Origin: Aalborgiella sp043740415
GTDB lineage: Bacteria; Pseudomonadota; Gammaproteobacteria; Burkholderiales; Burkholderiaceae_C
Assembly: GCA_043740415.1 (NCBI GenBank)
Contig: JAYUCJ010000075.1
Coordinates: 1 to 32,471 of the forward strand
Length of the DNA stretch: 32,471 bases
Reading direction: 5' to 3'
Shown: piece by piece, positions 15,088 to 22,782 of the stretch
Position numbering within the stretch: the stretch's first letter is position 1
Layout of the letters: the number at the start of each line of letters is the position of its first letter
Made by a program: the position numbers and the translations under genes
Notes under the pieces: model-generated
What the model was told of the DNA's origin: nothing
Seen by the model: only the letters and a program-made list of their open reading frames with translations
Database searches by the model: none

Positions 15088-16575
15088 ATGACTGAAAAAA
15101 TTGAATCTCCGAAAATTGCGAAACTAGCTGACAAAGCCACTGATAAATTAGCTGACAAAGTCTGGACCGAACGCCCCGTTGAGTGGCTGAACGTCGAATC
15201 CTTGGACATCGAAGCCCAAGGCGTCGCCCACAAAGCCGACGGCAAAGTGGTGTTTATCGACGGCGCGCTGCCGTTTGAGGTGGTCAGCGCCAACACCAAT
15301 CGCAAAAAGGACAACTGGGAGAAAGCGACGCTGACGGCGATCCAGCACGAATCGTCCCAGCGCGTCACCCCCGGCTGCCCGCACTTTGGCATGCACGAAG
15401 GCGCGTGTGGCGGCTGCAAGATGCAGCATTTGCATGTGGCGGCGCAGGTGGCGGTGAAGCAACGTGCTTTGGAGGATGGTTTGTGGCATTTGGGCAAGCT
15501 CAAAGCCGGCAACGTGATGCGCCCGATAGAAGGCCCAGCCTGGGGCTACCGCTACCGTGCCCGCATTTCAGTGCGTTTTGTGCGCAAAAAAGGCGAGGTG
15601 TTGGTCGGCTTCCACGAGCGCAAAAGCCGCTACGTGGCTGATATGAAGGTGTGCCATGTCTTGCCCAAGCACGTCAGCGACCTGCTCATGCCGCTGCGTG
15701 CGCTGATTGGCAGTATGGACGCCAAAGAGACGATTCCCCAGCTTGAACTGGCCGTCGGGGACGACGTGATTGCCATGGTGATTCGCCATATGGAACCTTT
15801 GAGCGAGGGCGACATGGACAAATTGCGCGCCTTCACGGTTGAGCATCCTGCCGTGCAATGGTGGCTGCAACCCAAAGGCTTGGATACCGTGCATTTGATG
15901 GACGAGAAGCTCGGCAAAGTCAGCACGCTGTTTTACGCTTTGCCACAGTTTGGTATCACCATGCCCTTCAAACCGACAGATTTCACGCAGGTCAACCCGC
16001 ACATCAACCAGGTGCTGGTGGCGCGGGCGCTGCGTTTGTTGGACGTGCAAAAGTCCGAGCGGGTGATTGACTGGTTTTGCGGCTTGGGTAACTTCACGCT
16101 GCCGCTGGCGACGCAGGCGCGGGACGTACTGGGCGTCGAGGGGAGTGAGGAGCTGGTGGCTAGGTCGCGTCAAAATTACCTACTGAATAAGCATCCAGCC
16201 GGCGTATCTAATACCTTATCAGCTACTAATTTTGTAGTAAGAAACCTCTTTGAAATCAACGGAGCCGTGCTTGCTGCCGATGGCGGCGCTGAAAAATGGC
16301 TGATGGACCCACCGCGTGAAGGCGCGTTTGCACTGGTCAAAGCGTTGGTTGAACTGGTGACGCAAACTGAGGGTTTGGACACCGCATCAGACGCTGTGAA
16401 AAGCTGGCAGCCCCCCAAACGCATTGTCTACGTCAGCTGCAACCCCGCCACCTTGGCGCGGGATGCGGGACTGCTGGTCAACGAAGCGGGTTACACCTGC
16501 ACGGCAGCAGGTGTGGTGAACATGTTTCCGCACACCGCGCACGTGGAATCGATTGCGGTGTTTGACTTGGTTTAA
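15088..16575 (+). CDS. rlmD: 23S rRNA (uracil-5-)-methyltransferase RlmD
   Basis: Methylates C5 of a uridine in 23S rRNA (U1939 in E. coli), using SAM. The start is the ATG at 15088, 13 bp after the oxidase gene and behind an AGGGG. A longer frame runs back into the oxidase gene and is not credible. The 495 residues include a TRAM-like N-terminal part and the Fe-S cysteines Cys97, Cys107, Cys110 and Cys189. SAM motif DWFCGLGNFTLPLA is near 328, DPPREGA near 406, and the catalytic cysteine lies in VYVSCNPATLARD near 447. The C-terminus is HVESIAVFDLV. The first 24 residues contain a lysine/aspartate-rich duplication. Repeat copy 4 is translated in frame at about 367-384, lengthening the loop before FVVRNLFEI. 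Catalytic motifs are intact. Confidence 0.94.
   Translation: MTEKIESPKIAKLADKATDKLADKVWTERPVEWLNVESLDIEAQGVAHKADGKVVFIDGALPFEVVSANTNRKKDNWEKATLTAIQHESSQRVTPGCPHFGMHEGACGGCKMQHLHVAAQVAVKQRALEDGLWHLGKLKAGNVMRPIEGPAWGYRYRARISVRFVRKKGEVLVGFHERKSRYVADMKVCHVLPKHVSDLLMPLRALIGSMDAKETIPQLELAVGDDVIAMVIRHMEPLSEGDMDKLRAFTVEHPAVQWWLQPKGLDTVHLMDEKLGKVSTLFYALPQFGITMPFKPTDFTQVNPHINQVLVARALRLLDVQKSERVIDWFCGLGNFTLPLATQARDVLGVEGSEELVARSRQNYLLNKHPAGVSNTLSATNFVVRNLFEINGAVLAADGGAEKWLMDPPREGAFALVKALVELVTQTEGLDTASDAVKSWQPPKRIVYVSCNPATLARDAGLLVNEAGYTCTAAGVVNMFPHTAHVESIAVFDLV
15121..15160 (+). repeat. 24-bp tandem duplication in the 5' end of rlmD
   Basis: The bases at 15121-15136 recur at 15145-15160 with one difference (CTAGCTGACAAAG versus TTAGCTGACAAAG). 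They encode KLADK twice in a charged N-terminal extension that precedes the conserved part of RlmD. Confidence 0.65.
16187..16242 (+). repeat. Short interspersed repeat, copy 4, inside rlmD
   Basis: The core is CAGCCGGCGTATCTAATACC, then hairpin CTAC (16223-16226), loop TAATTTT, GTAG (16234-16237). It is translated in the same relative frame as copy 3 (PAGVSNTLSATNFVV). It lies between the acidic SAM-binding region and the next conserved strand of the methyltransferase. Confidence 0.65.
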
Positions 16576-16975
16576 CGCTCGCCTTAACTGGCGCGTGAGC
16601 GGGAAGTGAGCAGGGTACCAACACTGGCCATCAAAATGGCGAGGCGATGGACAGTGTGGCGTTCGTGTTGAATGCACTGTTTGAGACCGCTTCAGGTTAG
16701 GCGCTACATGCCTTAAACCCACTGAGTCAGTCGCTTATTTCGTTCACACTGTCGATCGAAAAGTTCAGCAATGTGCCATTCGGTCCACCGTTCACTTGCA
16801 CGACGCCTTAAGATTCCTGTACGCTACCGAGCCATCATACATACAGTTATCAAGGCGTTTGAAGTTTTTTTCTGCAAATAATTTTATTATTTTTATAGCA
16901 CCTTAAGCAATAAATATGCCGGCTAGAGTCATTTTTTAGTCTGTATAGTTGCTTTGCAAGACGTTCATCATGGCT
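16576..16975. other. 400-bp gene-free stretch
   Basis: No credible gene is seen between rlmD and the DTW-domain gene, whose 3' ends face each other. It contains interspersed repeat copy 5 at 16890-16928 and AT-rich sequence from about 16860. The part at 16600-16850 has short open stretches only, such as one reading MDSVAFVLNALFETASG before a stop, which I could not link to any family. It may be decayed coding sequence. An imperfect hairpin directly after rlmD (16576-16601) lacks a T-run. Confidence 0.6.
16890..16928 (-). repeat. Short interspersed repeat, copy 5 (inverted)
   Basis: Its reverse complement matches copy 1 (2365-2403) at 36 of 39 positions, across 14.5 kb. It is the only copy on the minus strand. 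Beyond the shared part it becomes AT-rich and the 3' hairpin is lost. Confidence 0.8.
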
Positions 16976-17566
16976 TTAAGTGCGATGTATCTGCTGTGCA
17001 ATGAATGCGTTGAAACCAATGAAAGCTTGTGTCATTGGCTCAAACTTATGCGTGTTTGCTTCCAACTGCGCCAGCGCCGCACAAGCAGCTTCTAAAGTCG
17101 ATAGCTGATGCGGTTTTCGGGCTTTGCGGATGGTGTATTGTCCGGCTGGCAGATCAGCCAATTTCAATCTTGGCAAGGTTTGTAAATACGGGTTTTTGCA
17201 GAGTATCTTGCGGCTTTTCCTCCAAGTACCATCAATAATAATCAAACGAATATTATTTAAACTTGTCAAGTCTGTCGTATTTAACTCGGGTGGTGGTGCA
17301 ATACCGAGTGAATGATCTTCAGGGGTAATCGGATAAAGCAGTATTGATTTTTTTGACGATAATAACTGTGTTTCATCAAATACTTCGCCCATTAATAATT
17401 GACTATTCGGCAAACACAAATGCAATAACCGCGCGGTGCCCTTGGTCTCAGCAACTTCCAGCGGATGTTGCAGTATCAAAACCTCGATGTCAGTATCAAC
17501 TTTTGTTATCAAATGGCAAATGCAGCCCGTTTTGGCTCGCAGGCAAGTGGGGCAGCTGGGTCGCAT
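16976..17566 (-). CDS. DTW-domain protein, probable tRNA-uridine aminocarboxypropyltransferase
   Basis: DTW-domain proteins such as E. coli TapT (YfiP) add the 3-amino-3-carboxypropyl group of SAM to uridine 47 of tRNA. The 196-residue protein shows the N-terminal cysteine cluster CPTCLRAKTGCIC (Cys5, Cys8, Cys15, Cys17), probably binding zinc. It also has the HPLEVAETKGTARLL block at 34-48 and the name-giving motif seen here as DGTWRKSRK at 112-120. The start at 17566 gives the expected short lead before the cysteines. The gene is visibly richer in A+T than its neighbours. It diverges from the periplasmic binding protein gene 61 bp away. Confidence 0.88.
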   Translation of the reverse strand: MRPSCPTCLRAKTGCICHLITKVDTDIEVLILQHPLEVAETKGTARLLHLCLPNSQLLMGEVFDETQLLSSKKSILLYPITPEDHSLGIAPPPELNTTDLTSLNNIRLIIIDGTWRKSRKILCKNPYLQTLPRLKLADLPAGQYTIRKARKPHQLSTLEAACAALAQLEANTHKFEPMTQAFIGFNAFIAQQIHRT

Positions 17567-17589
17567 GGCTCAGATCATTCTTGTTGTTA

Positions 17590-17620
17590 TAGTTGCAACA
17601 TTATCAATTCAACGCAACTA
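17590..17620. promoter_or_regulatory. Inverted repeat in the DTW / binding-protein intergenic region
   Basis: TAGTTGC at 17590-17596 and GCAACTA at 17614-17620 form a 7-bp perfect inverted repeat with a 17-base spacer. The right arm ends seven bases before the ATG at 17628 and directly abuts the weak AGG ribosome-binding site. It may be an operator or, in RNA, a hairpin affecting initiation. Confidence 0.35.
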
Positions 17621-17627
17621 GGCAACC

Positions 17628-18404
17628 ATGGTTCACTTCAAATATTTGCTGGTTTTACTAACGATGTTGGTCTGCAATGCGCAGGCTGAAGCCATCAATT
17701 TTTACGCCGCAGCTGGCGTCAAAGCACCTGCGGAGGAGATTATTGCTGCGTTTGAGCGAGCAACCGGACACACCGTTGTGCGTTTATATGACACGGCGGG
17801 TGCAGCAGAAGAGAAGTTTGTGGCAGCGGGTAAAAATGGCATTTTGATCACCACCGAAGTCCGCATCAACAAATCCAGCAAAGCACCCGCTACAGATGCA
17901 GGAGCACTTCAGGCAGGTAATATATTGGTTGTAGGTGATACATTGGCTGGTGCGGCGATGTCAGCCAGCTTTGCGCTAGCGAACCCAAACATCAGCATCG
18001 ACACCTCGGACAAGCTCAAGCTGGCGCTGATAGCAGCCAAACGCATCGCCTTTTCTGACCCTGCGCGCGGCGCAACTGTGGGTGTGCATTTTATGAACGT
18101 GATTGACAAACTGGGCATGCGCGACGAGGTATTGGCTAAATCAACCAAGGCCAAAGACGGCATTGTAACCATGCGCTTGGTGGCGGTGGGCGAGGCGGAT
18201 GTGGGCATCACCCAAGTGAGTGAAATCGTGCAATCGCAGCCTAAGCTGTTGCTCGGTGCCTTCCCGAAAGAGTTCGAACTGGCGACACGCTACAGCTCTT
18301 GGGTCGCCAGCGCTTCGTCAGACGCTACCAAATCGCTCGCAAACGCTTTTGGCAGTGAAGCAGGACGCAGCAGTTTGGCAAAAAATGGTTTACGACTCCC
18401 TTAA
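17628..18404 (+). CDS. Periplasmic substrate-binding protein, ModA-like (SBP_bac_11)
   Basis: Predicted periplasmic binding protein of 258 residues. The N-terminus is a signal peptide (LLVLLTMLVCNAQA, cut likely after residue 20 or 22). The mature start INFYAAAGVKAPAEEIIAAFERATGHTV at 23-50 is typical of molybdate-type binding proteins. Further family features are the KNGILITT region near 74 and FSDPARGATVGVHF near 145. No ModB/ModC permease or ATPase genes follow; the next gene is convergent. It is therefore an orphan, and the ligand (oxyanion or organic acid) is uncertain. The stop lies 22 bp from the end of the convergent pssA. Confidence 0.8.
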   Translation: MVHFKYLLVLLTMLVCNAQAEAINFYAAAGVKAPAEEIIAAFERATGHTVVRLYDTAGAAEEKFVAAGKNGILITTEVRINKSSKAPATDAGALQAGNILVVGDTLAGAAMSASFALANPNISIDTSDKLKLALIAAKRIAFSDPARGATVGVHFMNVIDKLGMRDEVLAKSTKAKDGIVTMRLVAVGEADVGITQVSEIVQSQPKLLLGAFPKEFELATRYSSWVASASSDATKSLANAFGSEAGRSSLAKNGLRLP

Positions 18405-18426
18405 ACACTGCAAAGCAAACGCAAAT

Positions 18427-19080
18427 TTAAGGCTTCGGCACCCGAATGCGGCTGATCATCAACGAGCCTGAGATGGCAAACATCAGCACCAGCGGGTGAA
18501 ACTTGAAGCCGGCGATCAGGTATTCGCCAAACCACATGTCTTCTCGCACCGCGCCGTACCAAGTTGCTAAAGCCATGATGGCGACCAGCACGATAGAGGT
18601 CGGAATCGGCGTGCCCTCAAAAAACTTGACTTTGCCAGATTCGTCAGCAAAACCTTCTGCTGTGACGTTAAACCGCGCCAGCCGCGAGACGCCGCAAGCG
18701 ACGAAAAACACCAAAATCACCCGGTCATACAAGCCCTGCATGCCGCAACCGTAGGCGATGATGGCGGGTGCGACACCGAATGAAATAATATCGGCCAAAG
18801 AATCCAATTCACGCCCCAGAGCCGAAGACTTTTGCCGCCAGCGTGCAATGCGTCCGTCGAAGATATCAAAAATCAACGCCGCCAGAACCAAAGCGCAGGC
18901 AAACAAAATATGAATTTCTTCCTGCGTCTCAAGGTAGCTCATCGTTGAAAACAACGCCCCTGTGCCGCACACCGCATTACCGAGTGTGAACCAGTCGGCC
19001 AACGCAAATTCACGAATCATCGAGAAAGGCTTTGGTTTGTTGTTTTCTGTTGTCATATTCAATGGGTTTTTGTGGCTCAT
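18427..19080 (-). CDS. pssA: CDP-diacylglycerol--serine O-phosphatidyltransferase
   Basis: Integral inner-membrane enzyme making phosphatidylserine from CDP-diacylglycerol and serine, the first step to phosphatidylethanolamine. The 217 residues hold the CDP-alcohol phosphotransferase signature, seen as Asp75-Gly-Arg-Ile-Ala-Arg80, Gly89, Asp93 and Asp97. Several hydrophobic helices follow, for example around 55-72, 100-135 and 160-215. The start at 19080 has no clear ribosome-binding site, and the in-frame ATG at 19056 is also possible. It follows malQ by 63 bp on the same strand, but its function suggests its own transcription unit. Confidence 0.92.
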   Translation of the reverse strand: MSHKNPLNMTTENNKPKPFSMIREFALADWFTLGNAVCGTGALFSTMSYLETQEEIHILFACALVLAALIFDIFDGRIARWRQKSSALGRELDSLADIISFGVAPAIIAYGCGMQGLYDRVILVFFVACGVSRLARFNVTAEGFADESGKVKFFEGTPIPTSIVLVAIMALATWYGAVREDMWFGEYLIAGFKFHPLVLMFAISGSLMISRIRVPKP

Positions 19081-19143
19081 AACTGCAATATAGCCTATGT
19101 ATGGGATATGTAAAGCGGAGCGACTAATAGAAATTTTTAGGAA

Positions 19144-20673
19144 TTAACGACGGTAGAGTTGGCACAGATCAGCCAATTGCTGTGCATGCGGCGGCTGGAC
19201 CTGACTCCAGTTGAAACGCCACTCCCAGTAACCTTCGCCCATGCCGGGGAGGTTCATACGGCAAGCGCCGCTCAGCCCCAGCACGTCTTGCAAGGGGTGA
19301 ATAGCCGTGTCAGCCACGCTAGCGCAGGCAGCGGCGATCAACTGCCAGTGGATATTTGACTCATTTTCAGCGCTGAGTCGCAGATATTCACGGACATGTT
19401 GACGCTCTAAATTTGATGCTTCTTGCCACCAGCCCTGAGTCGTGTTGTTGTCGTGCGTGCCGGTGTAGACGGCGGTGTTGGCTTCGTAGTTATGCGGCAG
19501 GTAGGCGTTGCCGTTGTCAAAGGTGTCACCACCAAAGGCGAAATGCAATATACGCATTCCCGGCAAGTTGAACTGACGGCGAAAGTGGTCGACTTCAGGC
19601 GTGATGATGCCCAAGTCTTCGGCAATGATGGGTAAATCGCCCAGCTGTGCGTGAATCGCTTCGAACAGCGCCGCACCAGGACCCGCTTTCCAACGGCCAT
19701 GAATGGCGGTGGGCTTGTCTGCTGGTATTTCCCAATAGTCCGCAAATCCGCGAAAGTGGTCAATCCGCACCATATCGACCAGTTCAAACGTGCGCCACAC
19801 ACGCTGCACCCACCATGCAAACCCGTCAGCTTGGTGCGCGCTCCAACGGTACAGCGGGTTGCCCCAGCGCTGCCCTGTGGCGCTGAAGAAGTCAGGTGGC
19901 ACACCGGCGACGACTTGTGCTTTGCCGTGGCTATCTAGTTCAAACAAATCTTGCCGTGCCCACACTTCTGCGCTTTGGTAGGCGATAAAAATAGGAGCAT
20001 CGCCTACGATGCGAACACCGTGCTGGTTGGCATAGGTTTTGAGTTTGTGCCATTGCCTGAAAAAGCACCATTGGCAGAACGTCCAAAAAGCCACTTGATT
20101 TGCATATTGGGCGCGGGCAGCCTGCAAAGCGTGTGGTTGGCGTTGTGCGAGTTCCGCAGGCCAGTCGCTCCAATCCCGCCAGCCATTTACATCTTTTAAT
20201 GCATCGTTCAAGGTCATGAACAAGGCGTAATCAGGCAGCCAATCGGCTTGCGATGCTTCAAACTGCGCTAAATCGACCCGTTCTCGCTCAGAGGCTATTG
20301 TTGAAAAGCGTTTTGCAGCTAGCTCTAAACGCGCCATGCGCCAAGGGACGACGGCGCTGAAGTTAAGCCGCTCATCTGAAAATGCGGCTGCTGTAACGCT
20401 GTTAGGCACCACATCAGCAGCGTCCAACCAGCCGCGCACTACCAACTCGTTCAAATCGATCAACAGCAGGTTGCCCGCAAAGGCAGAGCTGCTCATATAG
20501 GGCGAGTTGCCTGGACCTATGCCGCCTAAGGGTAAAATTTGCCAGAGCTTTTGCCCCGCTTTGACCAGCCAATCTACAAAATGGTAGGCCGAAGCCCCCA
20601 AATCGCCCGAACCATGCGGCCCTGGCAAGCTGGTGGGGTGCAGCAAAATGCCGCTTTGGCGGGGTAGTTTCAT
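19144..20673 (-). CDS. malQ: 4-alpha-glucanotransferase (amylomaltase), GH77
   Basis: Transfers segments of alpha-1,4-glucan between chains, recycling short maltooligosaccharides released from glycogen. The 509-residue protein is of the short, Thermus-like type. It starts with SGILLHPTSLPGPHGSGDLG at 7-26. The catalytic residues are identifiable as Asp305 (MVRIDHFRGF), Glu352 (IIAEDLG) and Asp408 (YTGTHDNNT). The start codon follows the glgX stop after only two bases, with no ribosome-binding site of its own visible, so translation is probably coupled. Last gene of the minus-strand glycogen wing glgP-glgB-glgX-malQ. Confidence 0.95.
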   Translation of the reverse strand: MKLPRQSGILLHPTSLPGPHGSGDLGASAYHFVDWLVKAGQKLWQILPLGGIGPGNSPYMSSSAFAGNLLLIDLNELVVRGWLDAADVVPNSVTAAAFSDERLNFSAVVPWRMARLELAAKRFSTIASERERVDLAQFEASQADWLPDYALFMTLNDALKDVNGWRDWSDWPAELAQRQPHALQAARAQYANQVAFWTFCQWCFFRQWHKLKTYANQHGVRIVGDAPIFIAYQSAEVWARQDLFELDSHGKAQVVAGVPPDFFSATGQRWGNPLYRWSAHQADGFAWWVQRVWRTFELVDMVRIDHFRGFADYWEIPADKPTAIHGRWKAGPGAALFEAIHAQLGDLPIIAEDLGIITPEVDHFRRQFNLPGMRILHFAFGGDTFDNGNAYLPHNYEANTAVYTGTHDNNTTQGWWQEASNLERQHVREYLRLSAENESNIHWQLIAAACASVADTAIHPLQDVLGLSGACRMNLPGMGEGYWEWRFNWSQVQPPHAQQLADLCQLYRR

Positions 20674-20675
20674 TG

Positions 20676-22772
20676 TTAAATTTTTTGAAGAAGAGCCAGA
20701 CTGTGTGCTGCCAGCGGGTAAGCGTGTTCGCCTTGGCTAGACCAACTTATTTTTCCACATGGTTGTGTGGTGTCTAGCAGCGTTTGCCAGTTGCCTTTGG
20801 GCAGGGTGAAAGAATGATCTACATGCTCTGCGTTGATCAATATCAGCACAGGTGTGATTGATAAACCAGGTTCACCAATCAAACAACCCATCACTTGGCT
20901 CGTAGCGTCTTGCCAGTCATCGCCTTGTAGCGGTGTGCCATCGCTTTGCAGCCAAGCTAAATCGTGCAAACCCGCCGCATTGACGATGCCACTGTACCAG
21001 TGATTACCCAAAGGCAGGAGTTGGCGGCGCAGGGCAAGCACACGGGCGGTGAAGGCAATGAGATCATCGTCTGCAGCAGCCCAATCTATCCAAGTGGTGA
21101 CGTTGTCTTGGCAATAGGGGTTGTTGTTGCCTTGCTGGGTGTGACCCAGCTCATCGCCTGCGCACAACATGGGCGTGCCTTGGGCGAGCAGGGTGGTGGC
21201 GAGCAGAGCGCGCTGCAAGCGACTGCGCAGAGCGTTAACTTCTAAGTCATCGGTAGCTCCCTCAACACCGCAGTTGAAGTTCAAATTGTGCCCATGTCCG
21301 TCGCGGTTGTTTTCACCATTGGCCAAGTTGTGGCGTTGGTTGTAGCTGAGCAAATCTAGAAGCGTGAATCCGTCATGCGAAACGACGTAGTTGACCGACT
21401 CAGCTGGTGCACGGTTACGTGGCTGGTAAATATCTGATGAACCACACAATCGCAGGGCAAAGTCGCCACGCGTGTTTCGGGCATGTGATGCATTGCTTGG
21501 GGCACCATGTATCCAAAAGCTGCGCATGGCATCACGGAAATGGTCATTCCACTCCAACCAACCGCGCGGGAAACCGCCGGACTGGTAACCACCAGACCCA
21601 ATGTCCCAAGGTTCGGCGATCATTTTGACGCGTGATAGTACGGGGTCTTGCGCGACTGCGGTGAAAAATGCACCATCGCGGCTAAAACCATGGTCACCTC
21701 TGCCCAGCACGGGTGCTAAATCGAAGCGAAACCCATCGACATGCATGTCGTTGACCCAATAGCGCAAACTATCGAGCACCAATTGGAGCACGCGGGGCTG
21801 GCGAATATCTAAAGTGTTGCCGCAGCCGCTATAGTTTTCATAGTGCGAAAGAGATTCAGTTGGTAGACGGTAGTAGCTGGCGTTGTCCAAGCCGCGAAAG
21901 CTGAGGGTAGGACCCGTTTCGTCAGATTCTGCTGTGTGGTTGAACACAACATCCAGCAAAACTTCAATACCTGCGTTGTGCAAGGCTTTGACCATGGTGC
22001 GAAATTCGTCTCGTGGCGTCAGCCCTGTGCTTTGGCTCGCCAAACGTGGATCCGCACAAAAAAAGCCCAGTGTGTTGTACGCCCAATAATTATGCAAACC
22101 CAGTTTACTCAAACGCTCCTCATCAACAGCTAAATGCACGGGAAGTAGACTGACTGAGGTGACACCCAGTCGTTGAAGGTGCTTGATGGAAGCGGCATGC
22201 GCCAAGCCAGCGTATGTGCCACGAAGCGCCTCAGGAACAAGCAAGTTTTGCTGAGAAAAGCCTTTGACGTGAACTTCATAAATCACCGTGCTGGCTAATG
22301 GGTGTTGTAAAAGTTTGTCTTGTTCCCAATCAAAGCCCTCATGCGGTAAACGTGCTTTGAATGCAAAGTCTGCGTTGTCGCGCGTGTCGGGGTGGATGGG
22401 AAGACTTAGATCATGGCCAAAATGCTCATTTCGCCAATCAAACGTGCCGACGACTTCGCGAGCGTAAGGGTCGAGTAGGAGCTTAGCGGCATTAAAACGA
22501 TAACCGCGCTCAGGTCGCCATGTGCCATGGGCGCGCAAACCATAAACCAAGCCAGCCGCGGCGTGCGGCAAATAACCATGCCAAACATCGCTGGTATGGC
22601 AGGGCAACGGGTAACGTGCCATTTCTTGCGTGCCCGATGCGTCGAACAAACAAAGTTCTATGCTTTGCGCATGTGCTGAAAATACCGCGAAATTAACGCC
22701 TTTACCATCCCAATGCGCACCCAGTGGCCACGGCTTCCCTGTTTCTAAAACATCTGCTTCTAATCCATTCAT
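20676..22772 (-). CDS. glgX: Glycogen debranching enzyme GlgX, GH13 isoamylase type
   Basis: Hydrolyses alpha-1,6 branches left after phosphorylase has shortened glycogen chains. The start is taken at the ATG at 22772 (698 residues). An AGGA eight bases upstream is part of the glgB stop region (TAGGA), so the two genes are tightly coupled. A further ATG at 22799 overlaps glgB. An N-terminal CBM48-like domain (PLGAHWDGKGVNFAVFSAHA) is followed by the GH13 barrel with DVVFNHT at 274-280, nucleophile Asp351 in GFRFDLA, acid/base Glu387 in IAEPWD and VSHDGFTLLDL further on. Confidence 0.95.
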   Translation of the reverse strand: MNGLEADVLETGKPWPLGAHWDGKGVNFAVFSAHAQSIELCLFDASGTQEMARYPLPCHTSDVWHGYLPHAAAGLVYGLRAHGTWRPERGYRFNAAKLLLDPYAREVVGTFDWRNEHFGHDLSLPIHPDTRDNADFAFKARLPHEGFDWEQDKLLQHPLASTVIYEVHVKGFSQQNLLVPEALRGTYAGLAHAASIKHLQRLGVTSVSLLPVHLAVDEERLSKLGLHNYWAYNTLGFFCADPRLASQSTGLTPRDEFRTMVKALHNAGIEVLLDVVFNHTAESDETGPTLSFRGLDNASYYRLPTESLSHYENYSGCGNTLDIRQPRVLQLVLDSLRYWVNDMHVDGFRFDLAPVLGRGDHGFSRDGAFFTAVAQDPVLSRVKMIAEPWDIGSGGYQSGGFPRGWLEWNDHFRDAMRSFWIHGAPSNASHARNTRGDFALRLCGSSDIYQPRNRAPAESVNYVVSHDGFTLLDLLSYNQRHNLANGENNRDGHGHNLNFNCGVEGATDDLEVNALRSRLQRALLATTLLAQGTPMLCAGDELGHTQQGNNNPYCQDNVTTWIDWAAADDDLIAFTARVLALRRQLLPLGNHWYSGIVNAAGLHDLAWLQSDGTPLQGDDWQDATSQVMGCLIGEPGLSITPVLILINAEHVDHSFTLPKGNWQTLLDTTQPCGKISWSSQGEHAYPLAAHSLALLQKI

Positions 22773-22782
22773 TAACGCATTC

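Noticed and set aside
16576..16601. Hairpin-like sequence directly after rlmD as a terminator.
   Set aside because: The stem needs a four-base bulge and no run of T follows.
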